Origin: Methanobacteriota archaeon
GTDB lineage: Archaea > Halobacteriota > Methanocellia > Methanocellales > Methanocellaceae
NCBI GenBank assembly: GCA_023436075.1
Contig: JAEZKS010000185.1
Coordinates: forward strand, 1 to 12,494
DNA length: 12,494 nucleotides
Reading direction: 5' to 3'
Under the pieces are notes generated by a model. It had not been told where the DNA came from, did not search any database, and saw only the letters and a list, made by a program, of their open reading frames with translations. The position numbers were made by a program, and so were the translations under genes. Below, piece by piece: positions 1-7,274 of this stretch; the first letter of the stretch is position 1, and each line of letters begins with the position of its first letter.

Positions 1-95
<95 letters not shown>

Positions 96-101
96 GGCGG
101 G

Positions 102-1265
102 ATTCGTGTTTTTATCGATAGCTTTCGCTATCCGTTGGTTGTCTAGTAGACGATTGTTAGGTGTTTTGTCAGTCGTCGTGTGCCGTGTTCAGTGGTTAAC
201 AGTAGAATGAAGATGTCTTTCATCTCGTCCAGGGTGATAGGCGTCTTGTTTTTTCTCCTGGCTAGGTTGTACAGGCCTGCCATGATGTGGCTGACCGCAT
301 AGGATAGTACGCGGTAGCCGTGATTCCTCGTTCTTGTTTTTACCCGGAAGTCCTGGCACTCCTTGTACCCGATCTCCTGATTCCACCGTCGCCTATACGC
401 CTGTACCAGCGTGAAAAAGTCCAATGTTTCCATGTCTATGTTGCTCGCGAAACCGACGTACAACAAGCCTTCCTCCTTTAGGTACACGTTGATCGTGTAA
501 CTATCGGTCTTGTCCCGTTTGATCGTGTACTTGAATCGCCAAACGTCGGTGAGCTCTGCAATATGATAATAGAGGTCCATCTCCGGGTATTGTTTGACTG
601 GCACCACGTATTTCAGTCTGTGTTCATCTATCGTTCGCAGTACTCTTGCCTGGTAGAACTCTTTATCCATGAGCACCGCCCTTACCCGGAGTTCCGGGGG
701 TATCTCTCTTACAAGTCTTTCCACCACTGTTTCCAGCCCTTCTTTCTTCTTGACCGGAGTGATCGCCAGTGTGAGCCGGAACCCGTGGAGTACCAGACAG
801 ATGGTGGCATACCTGACCACGCTGACCTTGTTTAACTTCATGCCCCGTTTCTTCACCGTGTAATGCACATACTCCGACACCTTGCCATCGAAGGCCAGGT
901 CAGTCTTGTCTATCGCAAGGAACACGCTGCGATGGTTCCTATGATCACGCCACCACAGCTTGAAGGCACGCCGCAGCAGCATATTACTAACCATAGTGAA
1001 CTGATCCACGCTTACACCTCCAAGATAGTAGAAAAACCGGTCACTACTCTCGAACACCATGTCACACACACGCTCCATGCTCAAATTAGACACGGCACAC
1101 CGCACGAGCAAAAGGAAGAACATCGAAGCCCTGGGAAAATCTAAAAGTTGCTCGAACAACCTTGACAAAGACTTTAAACCCACAAACCTAACATCGACGA
1201 CAGAGGGCGAAAACGGTTCTCTCATACTTAAACCCATAAGAGCGAACCGCCGCCCTCACACGAAT
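102..1265 (-). mobile_element. Insertion sequence, ISH3/IS4-like, single transposase
   Basis: One DDE transposase fills the element. The 8-mer ATTCGTGT at 102-109 is matched by its reverse complement ACACGAAT at 1258-1265, about 20 bp upstream of the transposase start, so these probably lie in the terminal inverted repeats. The exact ends are not resolved. I see no clear target-site duplication, and the left flank is the poly-C tract. A small hairpin (GATAGC/GCTATC, 117-132) and the palindrome GTCTAgTAGAC (141-151) sit at the 3' end of the transposase and may stop transcription. Confidence 0.65.
143..1237 (-). CDS. DDE transposase, ISH3/IS4-like
   Basis: A 364-aa transposase that would cut and rejoin the ends of its element. 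The RNase-H-like core is visible: first Asp in LAIDKTDLAFDG (D110), second in VLMDKEFY (D191), and the catalytic Glu in YRRRWNQEIGY (E288), which resembles the Y-R-E signature of IS4-related families. The DKTDLAFDG and RRRW features and the archaeal setting suggest the ISH3 group; the subgroup is less certain than the DDE assignment. The length is close to that of intact family members and the frame is unbroken, so the copy may be active. An alternative start is Met5 (1225). The start lies about 20 bp inside the right inverted repeat, as expected for a promoter-poor compact IS. Base composition is lower in G+C than the adjacent purM group. Confidence 0.9.
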   Translation of the reverse strand: MGLSMREPFSPSVVDVRFVGLKSLSRLFEQLLDFPRASMFFLLLVRCAVSNLSMERVCDMVFESSDRFFYYLGGVSVDQFTMVSNMLLRRAFKLWWRDHRNHRSVFLAIDKTDLAFDGKVSEYVHYTVKKRGMKLNKVSVVRYATICLVLHGFRLTLAITPVKKKEGLETVVERLVREIPPELRVRAVLMDKEFYQARVLRTIDEHRLKYVVPVKQYPEMDLYYHIAELTDVWRFKYTIKRDKTDSYTINVYLKEEGLLYVGFASNIDMETLDFFTLVQAYRRRWNQEIGYKECQDFRVKTRTRNHGYRVLSYAVSHIMAGLYNLARRKNKTPITLDEMKDIFILLLTTEHGTRRLTKHLTIVY

Positions 1266-1366
1266 ACCTTACTTTAGTCCACCCCCTTAAACCCACGATA
1301 CACAACCCCCAACACACAAAGCACGGGGAATCTGGTAAAAACGACACGAGCGCAGATGGCGCGGGA

Positions 1367-1381
1367 GAACTTTTATCTATG
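1367..1381 (+). promoter_or_regulatory. TATA-type promoter of purM group
   Basis: GAACTTTTATCTATG contains a TATA-like box centred near 1375, about 27 nt upstream of the ATG at 1402. That spacing predicts a transcript starting at or just before 1402, so translation would be nearly leaderless. It lies outside the insertion sequence. Confidence 0.55.
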
Positions 1382-1401
1382 ATACCAAGCAATTCTCGAT
1401 C

Positions 1402-2427
1402 ATGCAGGGGAAGAAGAAAAAAGCATCCGGCGAGCACATGACCTATGCCGGCTCCGGCGTGGACATCGGCAAGCTCGACTACATCAAGTCCGGCATCATC
1501 GCGAAGGGCCTCACCTTCAAGCGGGAGGGCTTCGGGGCGCCGCTGGGCGGTGAGGGACACTATGCTGGCCTGATCGACATGGGCTACTTCGCGCTGGCGA
1601 TCACGACGGATGGCGTGGGCACCAAGCTGCTCATCGCCGACGCCATGGAGAAGTGGGACACTGTGGGCATCGACTGCGTTGCCATGAACGTGAACGATCT
1701 CTATGTGCTCGGCGTCGAGCCGCTGGCCTTCGTGGACTACATTTCGCTGGAGAAGCCGAACGACCGGCTCGTCCGCGAGCTGATGGTCGGCCTCAACGAG
1801 GGCGCCCGCCAGGCTAACATCTCTATTGTCGGAGGCGAGACGGCGGCGTTGCCCGACATCATCAAGGGCTTCGACCTCGCAGGCACGGCCGTGGGCGTAG
1901 TCCAGAAAGACCGTGTCATCTCCGGCGCCGAGATCAAGACGGGCGACGTGATCGTCGGCCTGCCATCGAATGGCGTCCACTCGAACGGCTACACCCTAGT
2001 ACGAAAGGTCATCGAGAAGGCCGGGCTGAAGTACGCGGACAAGTTCCCTGCTAACAAAAAGACTACCATCGGCGCGGAGTTGCTCAAGCCTACGCGGATA
2101 TATGCCGAGGTGCCGGGCCTCTGCCGGCGGTTCAACGTCCACGGCATGGCTCACATTACCGGCGGCGGTCTGTACAACCTACGCCGCATCACGCCTCTTG
2201 GCTTCGAGTTCACCGACCCACTGCCCGTGCCGGACGTCTTCACCTTCATCCAGGAAAAGGGCAACATCGAAGACAAAGAGATGTACCGGACCTTCAACAT
2301 GGGCATGGGCTACGTGATCATCTGCGCCAAAGAGGATGCCGGACCCATCGTGAAGATGACTGACGGACAGATCGTGGGTAAAGTCGTGAAAAGCGGCTGC
2401 ACCATCAGAGGCGTCAAGCTGTGGTGA
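1402..2427 (+). CDS. purM: Phosphoribosylformylglycinamidine cyclo-ligase (AIR synthetase)
   Basis: PurM closes FGAM to aminoimidazole ribonucleotide using ATP in cytosolic de novo purine synthesis. The family hallmarks appear in order: YAGSGVD near the N-terminus, TTDGVGTK (about residues 68-75, nucleotide binding), CVAMNVNDLYVLGVEPLAF, VGGETAALPD, GLPSNGVHSNGYTLVRK, PTRIYAEV, HGMAHITGGGLYNL and FNMGMGY. At 341 aa it is full length. The start at 1402 fits the TATA spacing; a second candidate is ATG 1438 (MTYAGSGVD), which matches the usual family N-terminus but has only a weak ribosome site. The stop codon overlaps the next gene's GTG start. No other purine genes are visible; the four downstream genes are membrane and radical SAM genes, so this grouping probably reflects shared transcription and not pathway. 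Confidence 0.96.
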   Translation: MQGKKKKASGEHMTYAGSGVDIGKLDYIKSGIIAKGLTFKREGFGAPLGGEGHYAGLIDMGYFALAITTDGVGTKLLIADAMEKWDTVGIDCVAMNVNDLYVLGVEPLAFVDYISLEKPNDRLVRELMVGLNEGARQANISIVGGETAALPDIIKGFDLAGTAVGVVQKDRVISGAEIKTGDVIVGLPSNGVHSNGYTLVRKVIEKAGLKYADKFPANKKTTIGAELLKPTRIYAEVPGLCRRFNVHGMAHITGGGLYNLRRITPLGFEFTDPLPVPDVFTFIQEKGNIEDKEMYRTFNMGMGYVIICAKEDAGPIVKMTDGQIVGKVVKSGCTIRGVKLW

Positions 2428-3002
2428 GGTTGTCACAGATCGCCTCACTGCGCAAGCTTATCCATATCGGAGGGGTGCTCTTCGTGCCCCTCGCCCTGTA
2501 CAACCAGTACCTCGCACTCGTGCTCGCTGTGCTTGGTACAACTCTTTTTATCATTTTTGAGCATCTGAAGCACCAGGTTGCGCCCGGATTTTTCCGGCAT
2601 CTCTACCGCGACCACGAGTTGGGCGGCGTAGCATACGAGCCGCTGGCATACCTGCTGTCGATCGTGGCTCTGCTTGCTTTATCTCTGGTCTTCATGCCCC
2701 TCGCATGCTACGTGGCCATCATCGTGATGACTATCGGCGACGGAGTCGCTGCGCTGACTGGCCGGGCAACACAGGGGCCGAAGCTGCCTTTCTCCAGGAA
2801 GACATGGGCGGGCTCGCTCGCAGGATTTGCCGTAGCGACAGTCGCCGGTTGCCTGGTCGCCGGGCCTGTGGCCATCGCGGGAGCCGCAGGCGGCATGGCC
2901 GCGGAAGCGTATGCCGGCAAATACGACAATGCCCTCGTTGCGGCTGTAGCGCTGGTCTGTACGGCTCTGGCTGCCATATTGTTCCCGGCCCTGGTCCCTT
3001 GA
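2424..3002 (+). CDS. Dolichol/polyprenol kinase-family membrane protein
   Basis: A 192-aa integral membrane protein of the CTP-dependent dolichol/phytol/diacylglycerol kinase superfamily (SEC59/VTE5/DGK1 type). Evidence: RKLIHIGG near residue 10; the family signature IGDGVAALTGRATQGPKLPF followed by RKTWAGSLAGF (about residues 104-135); the late DNALVAAVAL segment; and about five to six hydrophobic helices throughout. By family it would phosphorylate a polyprenol or isoprenoid alcohol with CTP, plausibly feeding archaeal lipid or glycan-carrier metabolism; the substrate is inference. Two adjacent GTG codons (2421, 2424) are possible starts. 2424 forms a GTGA overlap with the purM stop, indicating translational coupling, and GAGG at about 2409-2412 is the likely ribosome site. 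Confidence 0.8.
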   Translation: MRLSQIASLRKLIHIGGVLFVPLALYNQYLALVLAVLGTTLFIIFEHLKHQVAPGFFRHLYRDHELGGVAYEPLAYLLSIVALLALSLVFMPLACYVAIIVMTIGDGVAALTGRATQGPKLPFSRKTWAGSLAGFAVATVAGCLVAGPVAIAGAAGGMAAEAYAGKYDNALVAAVALVCTALAAILFPALVP

Positions 3003-3030
3003 TGCGCGCGCGAGCAGCCGCCCGCCTTCC

Positions 3031-3050
3031 CGAAAACAATAAAATATCTA
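3031..3050 (+). promoter_or_regulatory. Internal BRE/TATA promoter
   Basis: CGAAAACA followed by TAAAATATCTA is a good archaeal BRE plus TATA combination in an otherwise GC-rich stretch, centred about 32 nt upstream of the GTG at 3077. It supports a separate transcript for the zinc-ribbon, DUF2207-like and radical SAM genes, independent of purM. Confidence 0.55.
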
Positions 3051-3076
3051 TACTCGCGAGCGCCTATTCTATCATC

Positions 3077-3616
3077 GTGAAGACCCGGGATACTTTGCTA
3101 ATCATCATCGCAGTCGTTATTGTTCTGCTCAGCCTGCCAGTCTGGTTCATCACGCTCATGGCACTGATCGCAGGCGCAACGTGGTTCATTGCGACCGGCC
3201 TCGTCGGACTTGCTATGCTCGCTGCTGCCGGGTTCTGCGCCTACCTGGTCTATTCCAGCACGGCCGAAGAGAAGATGGCCGCGGCACGGGCGCACAACAT
3301 GGAGCGTCAGGTGGTGGCTGTATCGAAGAAGAGGAATGGCTTCGTCACGGTCACCGACCTGGTCTCCGTGGGTTTCAGCAATGATGACGCTGAACGCGTC
3401 CTGGATCACCTGGCGAAAGAAGGCCTTTGCAGCATCAACCTCGACGCCACGAAGTACTCGGGCGTGAAGACCTACGTATTCCCGCTGGACGTCAAGATAC
3501 GCTGCAAGTACTGTGGCACGCCTCTCGACGTCAACATGACCCGGTGCCCGAACTGCGGCGCGCCCGTAGAGTTGACCAACGTCAGGGCGGACGACCTCAG
3601 GTCGCAGGAGCTATAA
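3077..3616 (+). CDS. Membrane-anchored wHTH-like / zinc-ribbon protein
   Basis: A 179-aa protein of unknown function. Residues 5-60 form two hydrophobic helices; residues about 77-125 (ERQVVAVSKKRNGFVTVTDL onward) look like a small winged-helix-type domain; residues 143-160 are a zinc ribbon with paired CKYC and CPNC. Both C-terminal domains are probably cytoplasmic. I prefer the GTG at 3077 because of the TATA box upstream and because the segment before it looks non-coding. ATG 3002 is the alternative: it overlaps the previous stop (TGATG), is in frame and would add 25 residues. The stop TAA overlaps the next ATG by one base, so it is tightly coupled to the DUF2207-like protein and may act with it, for example as a partner or regulator of the modification system. 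Confidence 0.75.
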   Translation: MKTRDTLLIIIAVVIVLLSLPVWFITLMALIAGATWFIATGLVGLAMLAAAGFCAYLVYSSTAEEKMAAARAHNMERQVVAVSKKRNGFVTVTDLVSVGFSNDDAERVLDHLAKEGLCSINLDATKYSGVKTYVFPLDVKIRCKYCGTPLDVNMTRCPNCGAPVELTNVRADDLRSQEL

Positions 3617-5274
3617 TGAAGGCATTTTCCGTGTTTACCGGTGAGAAAGTCCTGTTCGTGGCAGTGCTGGCATTGGTCGTGTTTGCCGCCATGGCTGGCA
3701 CGGCACAGGCGGAGACCTATGGATGGCAGGTAAACAGCCAGCACGTTACCCTGGTCATCGACAACAGCACCAGCGACGTGTACATGATCTATCAGGTTGA
3801 TGCGAGGATCAACAGTAACAGCGACCCGTGGAACGAGGTCTGGATACCGGCGACCATACGTAACATGCAGATCACAAAAGTCGTTGACAGCGATGGCAAC
3901 AGCCATAACTTCCACATCGACGGGGATCAGATCAAGACTCAGGGCTGGAACCTGCAGCCAGGCCAGCACGTTAACCTCATCATCGAATCGACGCTGCCTG
4001 GTTTCGTCTACAAGTCAGACAAGCAAGACTACGACATTGTAGAATTCACGCCGCCATGGTGGACAATGGATATTCGGGACACAATGGTGAAATACGTCCT
4101 GCCCGGCCAGATTAACACAAGCGAGGTTTTCACAGGGAGCCGACAGTACTCAGGCATCGGTACAGAAAACGGCTACACGATAGTCTTCTTTAACAGCAGC
4201 TATCTTTCGCCAGACGAGCACTTCGACACCGCCGTCAGCTTCCCAGATGCATACATGGCCCCGGGTGCCGTGACCTCGAAGGGTGTCCCGACTGATGGAC
4301 AGCAGGTCTTTCCCGGTATGGCCATAACGGGAAGTATCATGGCCTGCTGCTTGCCACTTTTCATCTTTGGGTTTATCGCCTTCATAATCGTCATTTCCAT
4401 CATGGCCGGCCGACGCAGTGGCTATTCCTCGCCGGTACTGGGCATGAGCGGCATGGGCGTGAACCAGAGCCTGGACCCGGTGGAAGCCGCCATGTTGCTA
4501 CGGGATGACCCACGGCGCATCCTCACGATGATCATGTTCGGCATGATGAAAAAGGGCAACGTCAAGCTGATCTCGACCGAGCCGCTCAAGCTGCAGCTCA
4601 TGGCCAGAAAGGACCTGAACTACTACGAGGCCCTGTTCGCCGACGCGATCAAGGGCGATACTCTCGACGAGGACAGGCTGCTGGCATGCTTCAAGACACT
4701 GGCGCAGCGGGTCGTCGACAAGACCCGGGCCTACAGCCGCAAGGAGACAGAGGCTTTCTACCGTCAGAAGATCGACGACGCCTGGAAGGACGTGCAGGCG
4801 GTCGATACGCCCGAGCTGAAGCTGCAGAAGTACGACACGAACATGTTCTGGCTCATGGCTGACGAAAAGTTCGCCAGCAAGACTGAGGACGCGCTGCGGT
4901 CGCCGGGCTGGAACACGGTCATGGTGCCGCCGCACTACTGGTGGTTCCCGTACTACTTCGGCTTTCCCCACGGCATGACCGGCCAGCCGACGACCAGTCA
5001 GCCGACGACCGGGACGCCGCAGACGAATCAGACCACTTCGAGCGTGGAGAGTTTTGCGAAGAACTTCACGGGCTCCGTCGAGAAGGCATCGGCGGGCGTC
5101 GTCGCCGGCGTCGAGTCGTTCCTCGGCGTTCGCAATGCGGCCAACGCGCCGCCGGCTGCGACCGCCAATGCGCCCTCAGGCGGCACGTCTTGCGCCTGTG
5201 TTTCGTGCGCGTGCGCCTGCGTGTCCTGTGCGTGCGCCTGCGCCTGCGCCGGGGGAGGGGGAGGATGCACATGA
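3616..5274 (+). CDS. DUF2207-like membrane protein with Cys-rich CAC-repeat tail
   Basis: A 552-aa protein. Residues 1-32 are a signal peptide (hydrophobic 12-29, likely cleavage after AQA); 33-230 a beta-rich extracytoplasmic domain; 241-264 a transmembrane helix followed by GRR; 275-480 a cytoplasmic helical region including ILTMIMFGMMKKGNVKLIS, like DUF2207-type proteins; then a Thr/Gln/Pro linker and an Ala-rich segment. The last 28 residues (525-552) are repeats SCACV, SCACACV, SCACACACA, then five Gly, Cys, Thr, giving 10 cysteines. The tail should lie in the cytoplasm, where the downstream radical SAM/SPASM enzyme could act on it. Start: ATG 3616 with GGAG at 3607-3610. The stop shares ATGA with the next gene. 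DUF2207 membership is by recollection of the architecture; the tail as a modified substrate is inference. Confidence 0.85.
   Translation: MKAFSVFTGEKVLFVAVLALVVFAAMAGTAQAETYGWQVNSQHVTLVIDNSTSDVYMIYQVDARINSNSDPWNEVWIPATIRNMQITKVVDSDGNSHNFHIDGDQIKTQGWNLQPGQHVNLIIESTLPGFVYKSDKQDYDIVEFTPPWWTMDIRDTMVKYVLPGQINTSEVFTGSRQYSGIGTENGYTIVFFNSSYLSPDEHFDTAVSFPDAYMAPGAVTSKGVPTDGQQVFPGMAITGSIMACCLPLFIFGFIAFIIVISIMAGRRSGYSSPVLGMSGMGVNQSLDPVEAAMLLRDDPRRILTMIMFGMMKKGNVKLISTEPLKLQLMARKDLNYYEALFADAIKGDTLDEDRLLACFKTLAQRVVDKTRAYSRKETEAFYRQKIDDAWKDVQAVDTPELKLQKYDTNMFWLMADEKFASKTEDALRSPGWNTVMVPPHYWWFPYYFGFPHGMTGQPTTSQPTTGTPQTNQTTSSVESFAKNFTGSVEKASAGVVAGVESFLGVRNAANAPPAATANAPSGGTSCACVSCACACVSCACACACAGGGGGCT
5188..5271 (+). 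repeat. CAC-repeat coding region (10-Cys tail)
   Basis: In-frame alternating Cys and Ala/Ser/Val codons encode SCAC units that lengthen along the tail: SCAC-V, SCACAC-V, SCACACAC-A. Five Gly codons, Cys and Thr follow. Cys residues are 526, 528, 531, 533, 535, 538, 540, 542, 544 and 551. Cys codons mix TGC and TGT and Ala codons mix GCC and GCG, which argues for selection on the peptide and against simple nucleotide slippage. Confidence 0.9.
5257..5264 (+). promoter_or_regulatory. Ribosome binding site inside the Gly codons of the tail
   Basis: GGGGGAGG lies within the Gly codons of the upstream protein, 6 nt before ATG 5271. It decides the radical SAM start in favour of 5271 over the in-frame ATG at 5265, which would have no spacer. 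Confidence 0.65.
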
Positions 5275-6539
5275 AGACAGCCAGGATCAACGACATGAAG
5301 CTCCACCTGCGGGAGGAGAAGGACGGCACCGGGCTGCTGGTCATCAACGCGTCCCAGGTGCTGTACCTGGACCGGATCGGCACTGACTACGTGAAAAACT
5401 ACCTGCGATATACCACGAAAAAGCCGCTCGTCGGCAGCGTCCGGGAAAACGTCGTGCTCCGCATAATGACGAAGTATAAGGTCAGCCGGAAGAAAGCACG
5501 GGAGGACTACGACCGCCTGATGAACTCCATCTGGGGCATAGTCGCCGGCAATACCTGCCCGTTCACGACCTTCAACGTCGAGGTCCGGGTGCCCGACTAC
5601 AGTGCACTGAAGGCCCCGCTCCGCATCGACCTCGCGCTCACATACCGCTGCAACAATAACTGCGGCCACTGTTACGCCGGAGGCCCCAGGAAGACCAAAG
5701 AGCTCAGTACGGACGAATGGAAGGCGGTAATCGACAAGGCCTATACGTTCGAGGTGCCGAACATCGTGTTCACCGGCGGCGAATCCCTGATGCGTGACGA
5801 CCTCGAGGAGCTGATCGACTATGCTGAACAGAAAGGCATCGTCACCGGCCTGATCACCAACGGCCGGCTGCTTACCAAAGAACGCGTGGCATCGCTCGAA
5901 AAGGCAGGGCTCGACTACGTGCAGGTCACTATCGAGTCCTACGACCCTAAGATTCACAACGCCATGTGCCAGTCCGAAACGTTCGACGAGACGGTGGCCG
6001 GCATCAGAAACGTGGTCGGGGCGATCTACACGACCACGAACACGACCATCACGCCGGCCAACAAAGAGTCCATTGTGGAGATGCTGCCATTCATCCACAG
6101 CCTTGGCATCAGACGCTTCGGCATGAACGCGATGATCCGTGCCGGCCGGGGCACCGAAGCAGAAGGCATCACTTACGAAGAGCTCAAAGTGCTGCTACCG
6201 CAGATCATCCAGAAAGCCACCGAACTCGGCATGGAATTCATCTGGTACACGCCGACCAAATACCACAAGCTGAACCCCGTGGAGATGGGGCTGGGCGTGA
6301 AGGCCTGCTCGGCAGCCCGGATCACGCTGGCAGTGGAGCCGGACGGCAGCGTCATCCCATGTCAGTCGTACTTCAAGCCCATGGGCAACGCGCTGAAAGA
6401 CGAGCTTCACGATATATGGGAGACCGATCTGGCGAAGAAGCTCCGTGAGCACAGGCTTGCGAACGAGAAATGCTTCAAGTGCATACAATTCCCGCTATGC
6501 GGCGGCGGGTGTCCGCTCGAACTGGCCTGCGGGTTTTAA
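5271..6539 (+). CDS. Radical SAM/SPASM peptide-modifying enzyme
   Basis: A 422-aa cytosolic radical SAM enzyme. Residues 1-100 resemble a PqqD-like peptide-recognition (RRE) fold (DGTGLLVINASQVLYLD). The radical SAM motif is CNNNCGHC (C127, C131, C134, CX3CX2C) with a GGES motif at 169-172. The C-terminal SPASM domain is complete: C346, DGSVIPC to C364, then C401-x2-C404-x5-C410-x3-C414 and C420, enough for two auxiliary [4Fe-4S] clusters. Such architecture is typical of RiPP maturases that make thioether or other side-chain bonds. It resembles a methanogen family I remember as Mhun_1560-type peptide-modifying radical SAM proteins, not verified. The ATGA overlap with the Cys-tailed gene makes that protein the obvious candidate substrate. 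Confidence 0.92.
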   Translation: MKTARINDMKLHLREEKDGTGLLVINASQVLYLDRIGTDYVKNYLRYTTKKPLVGSVRENVVLRIMTKYKVSRKKAREDYDRLMNSIWGIVAGNTCPFTTFNVEVRVPDYSALKAPLRIDLALTYRCNNNCGHCYAGGPRKTKELSTDEWKAVIDKAYTFEVPNIVFTGGESLMRDDLEELIDYAEQKGIVTGLITNGRLLTKERVASLEKAGLDYVQVTIESYDPKIHNAMCQSETFDETVAGIRNVVGAIYTTTNTTITPANKESIVEMLPFIHSLGIRRFGMNAMIRAGRGTEAEGITYEELKVLLPQIIQKATELGMEFIWYTPTKYHKLNPVEMGLGVKACSAARITLAVEPDGSVIPCQSYFKPMGNALKDELHDIWETDLAKKLREHRLANEKCFKCIQFPLCGGGCPLELACGF

Positions 6540-6556
6540 GCTTTTTAACTTTTTAT
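6536..6556 (+). terminator. T-rich terminator after radical SAM gene
   Basis: Two T-runs (CTTTTTAACTTTTTAT) begin immediately after the TAA, a typical archaeal intrinsic-type termination signal without a strong hairpin. It ends the 1402-6539 gene group. Confidence 0.5.
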
Positions 6557-6596
6557 ATGCGCTTTCGTAGCATGCCGTTTCTATTCATCCGGTCGT

Positions 6597-6643
6597 ACGA
6601 TCTTCGCGCCAAGCACGCCAAGGACTTCAAGTTCGCCAAGACG
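6597..6643 (+). repeat. Left arm of 47-bp inverted repeat
   Basis: Pairs with 7190-7236 with 7 mismatches. It consists of 9-nt-spaced units ending in AAG. Translated, it would read as an AK-x-AK type low-complexity peptide, but no start or ribosome site supports coding. Confidence 0.9.
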
Positions 6644-6659
6644 TTTTTATATATTTATT
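6644..6659 (+). promoter_or_regulatory. TATA-rich promoter of GxxExxY gene
   Basis: TTTTTATATATTTATT follows directly on the left repeat arm, 55-70 nt before the ATG at 6715, implying a leader of about 35-45 nt. No clear Shine-Dalgarno site is seen. Confidence 0.45.
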
Positions 6660-6714
6660 ATCCATTTATAGCAAACTTATTTACGTGATAATGCATATTA
6701 GTAATTGATAAATC

Positions 6715-7131
6715 ATGCCAGACAAAACTCAATATAGCGAGCCACCTGAATATGTGGATAAGATTGGTGCAGAAGTGGTAGACGCTGCTTTCAAAGTTCA
6801 CGACAAATGGGGCCCCGGACTACTTGAACACTTCTACCAGACAGCGCTTTTCAATGAACTGGTCAAGCGAGGAATGAACGTTCAATCAGAAGTCTATTTA
6901 CCAGTGGTACTCGATGGAAAGGTTGTGGAGGACTCATACCGATTGGATCTGTTAGTCGAAAACGAAGTGATAATAGAAATTAAAACGGTTGAGAAATTAT
7001 CGCCTGTCCATTTTAAGCAAATCAGGACATACCTGAAGTTAAGTAATAAAAGACTCGGCTATCTAATCAATTTTAATTCAGAGCTTATTAAAGATGGGCT
7101 TAACCGAGAAATTATGTCCATTAATCCCTAA
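6715..7131 (+). CDS. GxxExxY family protein
   Basis: A 138-aa protein of the widespread GxxExxY family. The name-giving motif is GLLEHFY (G35, E38, Y41), and the lead-in VVDAAFKVHDKWGPG is typical. A PD-(D/E)xK nuclease-like core can be read in the second half: D78 in YRLDLLVE and E88-x-K90 in IIEIK, followed by the conserved tail region QIRTYLKLSNKRLGYLINFN. Full length for the family. The biochemical role is not established; a nuclease-like activity is inferred from the fold. Codon use is more AT-rich than the upstream operon, and the gene sits between inverted repeats, both consistent with horizontal acquisition. Confidence 0.9.
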   Translation: MPDKTQYSEPPEYVDKIGAEVVDAAFKVHDKWGPGLLEHFYQTALFNELVKRGMNVQSEVYLPVVLDGKVVEDSYRLDLLVENEVIIEIKTVEKLSPVHFKQIRTYLKLSNKRLGYLINFNSELIKDGLNREIMSINP

Positions 7132-7189
7132 GGGCAGAGGAACGCTAAAAAGTAAATAGTCTAATTCCACGATATATCTTACTAATAAT

Positions 7190-7236
7190 CGTCTTGGCGT
7201 GCTTGACGTCCTTGGCGCCCTTGGCGAGGAGATCGT
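7190..7236 (-). repeat. Right arm of 47-bp inverted repeat
   Basis: Reverse complement of the 6597-6643 arm with 7 mismatches. Two short gapless stretches, 7132-7189 and 7237-7274, flank it; I see no gene in either. Confidence 0.9.
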
Positions 7237-7274
7237 CTACGCATGCTGAAACAACGATGAACCGCATTTTATTA

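Larger units (their letters stand above)
6597..7236. mobile_element. GxxExxY cassette bounded by 47-bp inverted repeats
   Basis: Bases 6597-6643 and the reverse complement of 7190-7236 match at 40 of 47 positions; both begin ACGATCT and end GCCAAGACG. Inside each arm the pattern is periodic at 9 nt (CGCCAAG, CACGCCAAG, GACTTCAAG, TTCGCCAAG). The arms exactly frame one gene of the GxxExxY family, which I recall often being flanked by such periodic repeats in bacteria and archaea. The unit lacks a transposase, so any mobility would be in trans or by recombination. Confidence 0.65.

Noticed and set aside
189..1277. Several open frames antisense or out of frame to the transposase (for example 563-835, 863-1144)
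   Set aside because: They lack ribosome sites and domain patterns and are explained by the minus-strand DDE transposase.
5028..6098. 356-codon minus-strand frame
   Set aside because: Antisense shadow of the DUF2207-like and radical SAM genes in GC-rich DNA; His/Val/Asp-rich composition typical of shadows.
6470..6688. Open frame running from the radical SAM end through the left repeat arm
   Set aside because: Its reading of the repeat as AK-x-AK peptide is low complexity; no start signal, and it spans a terminator.
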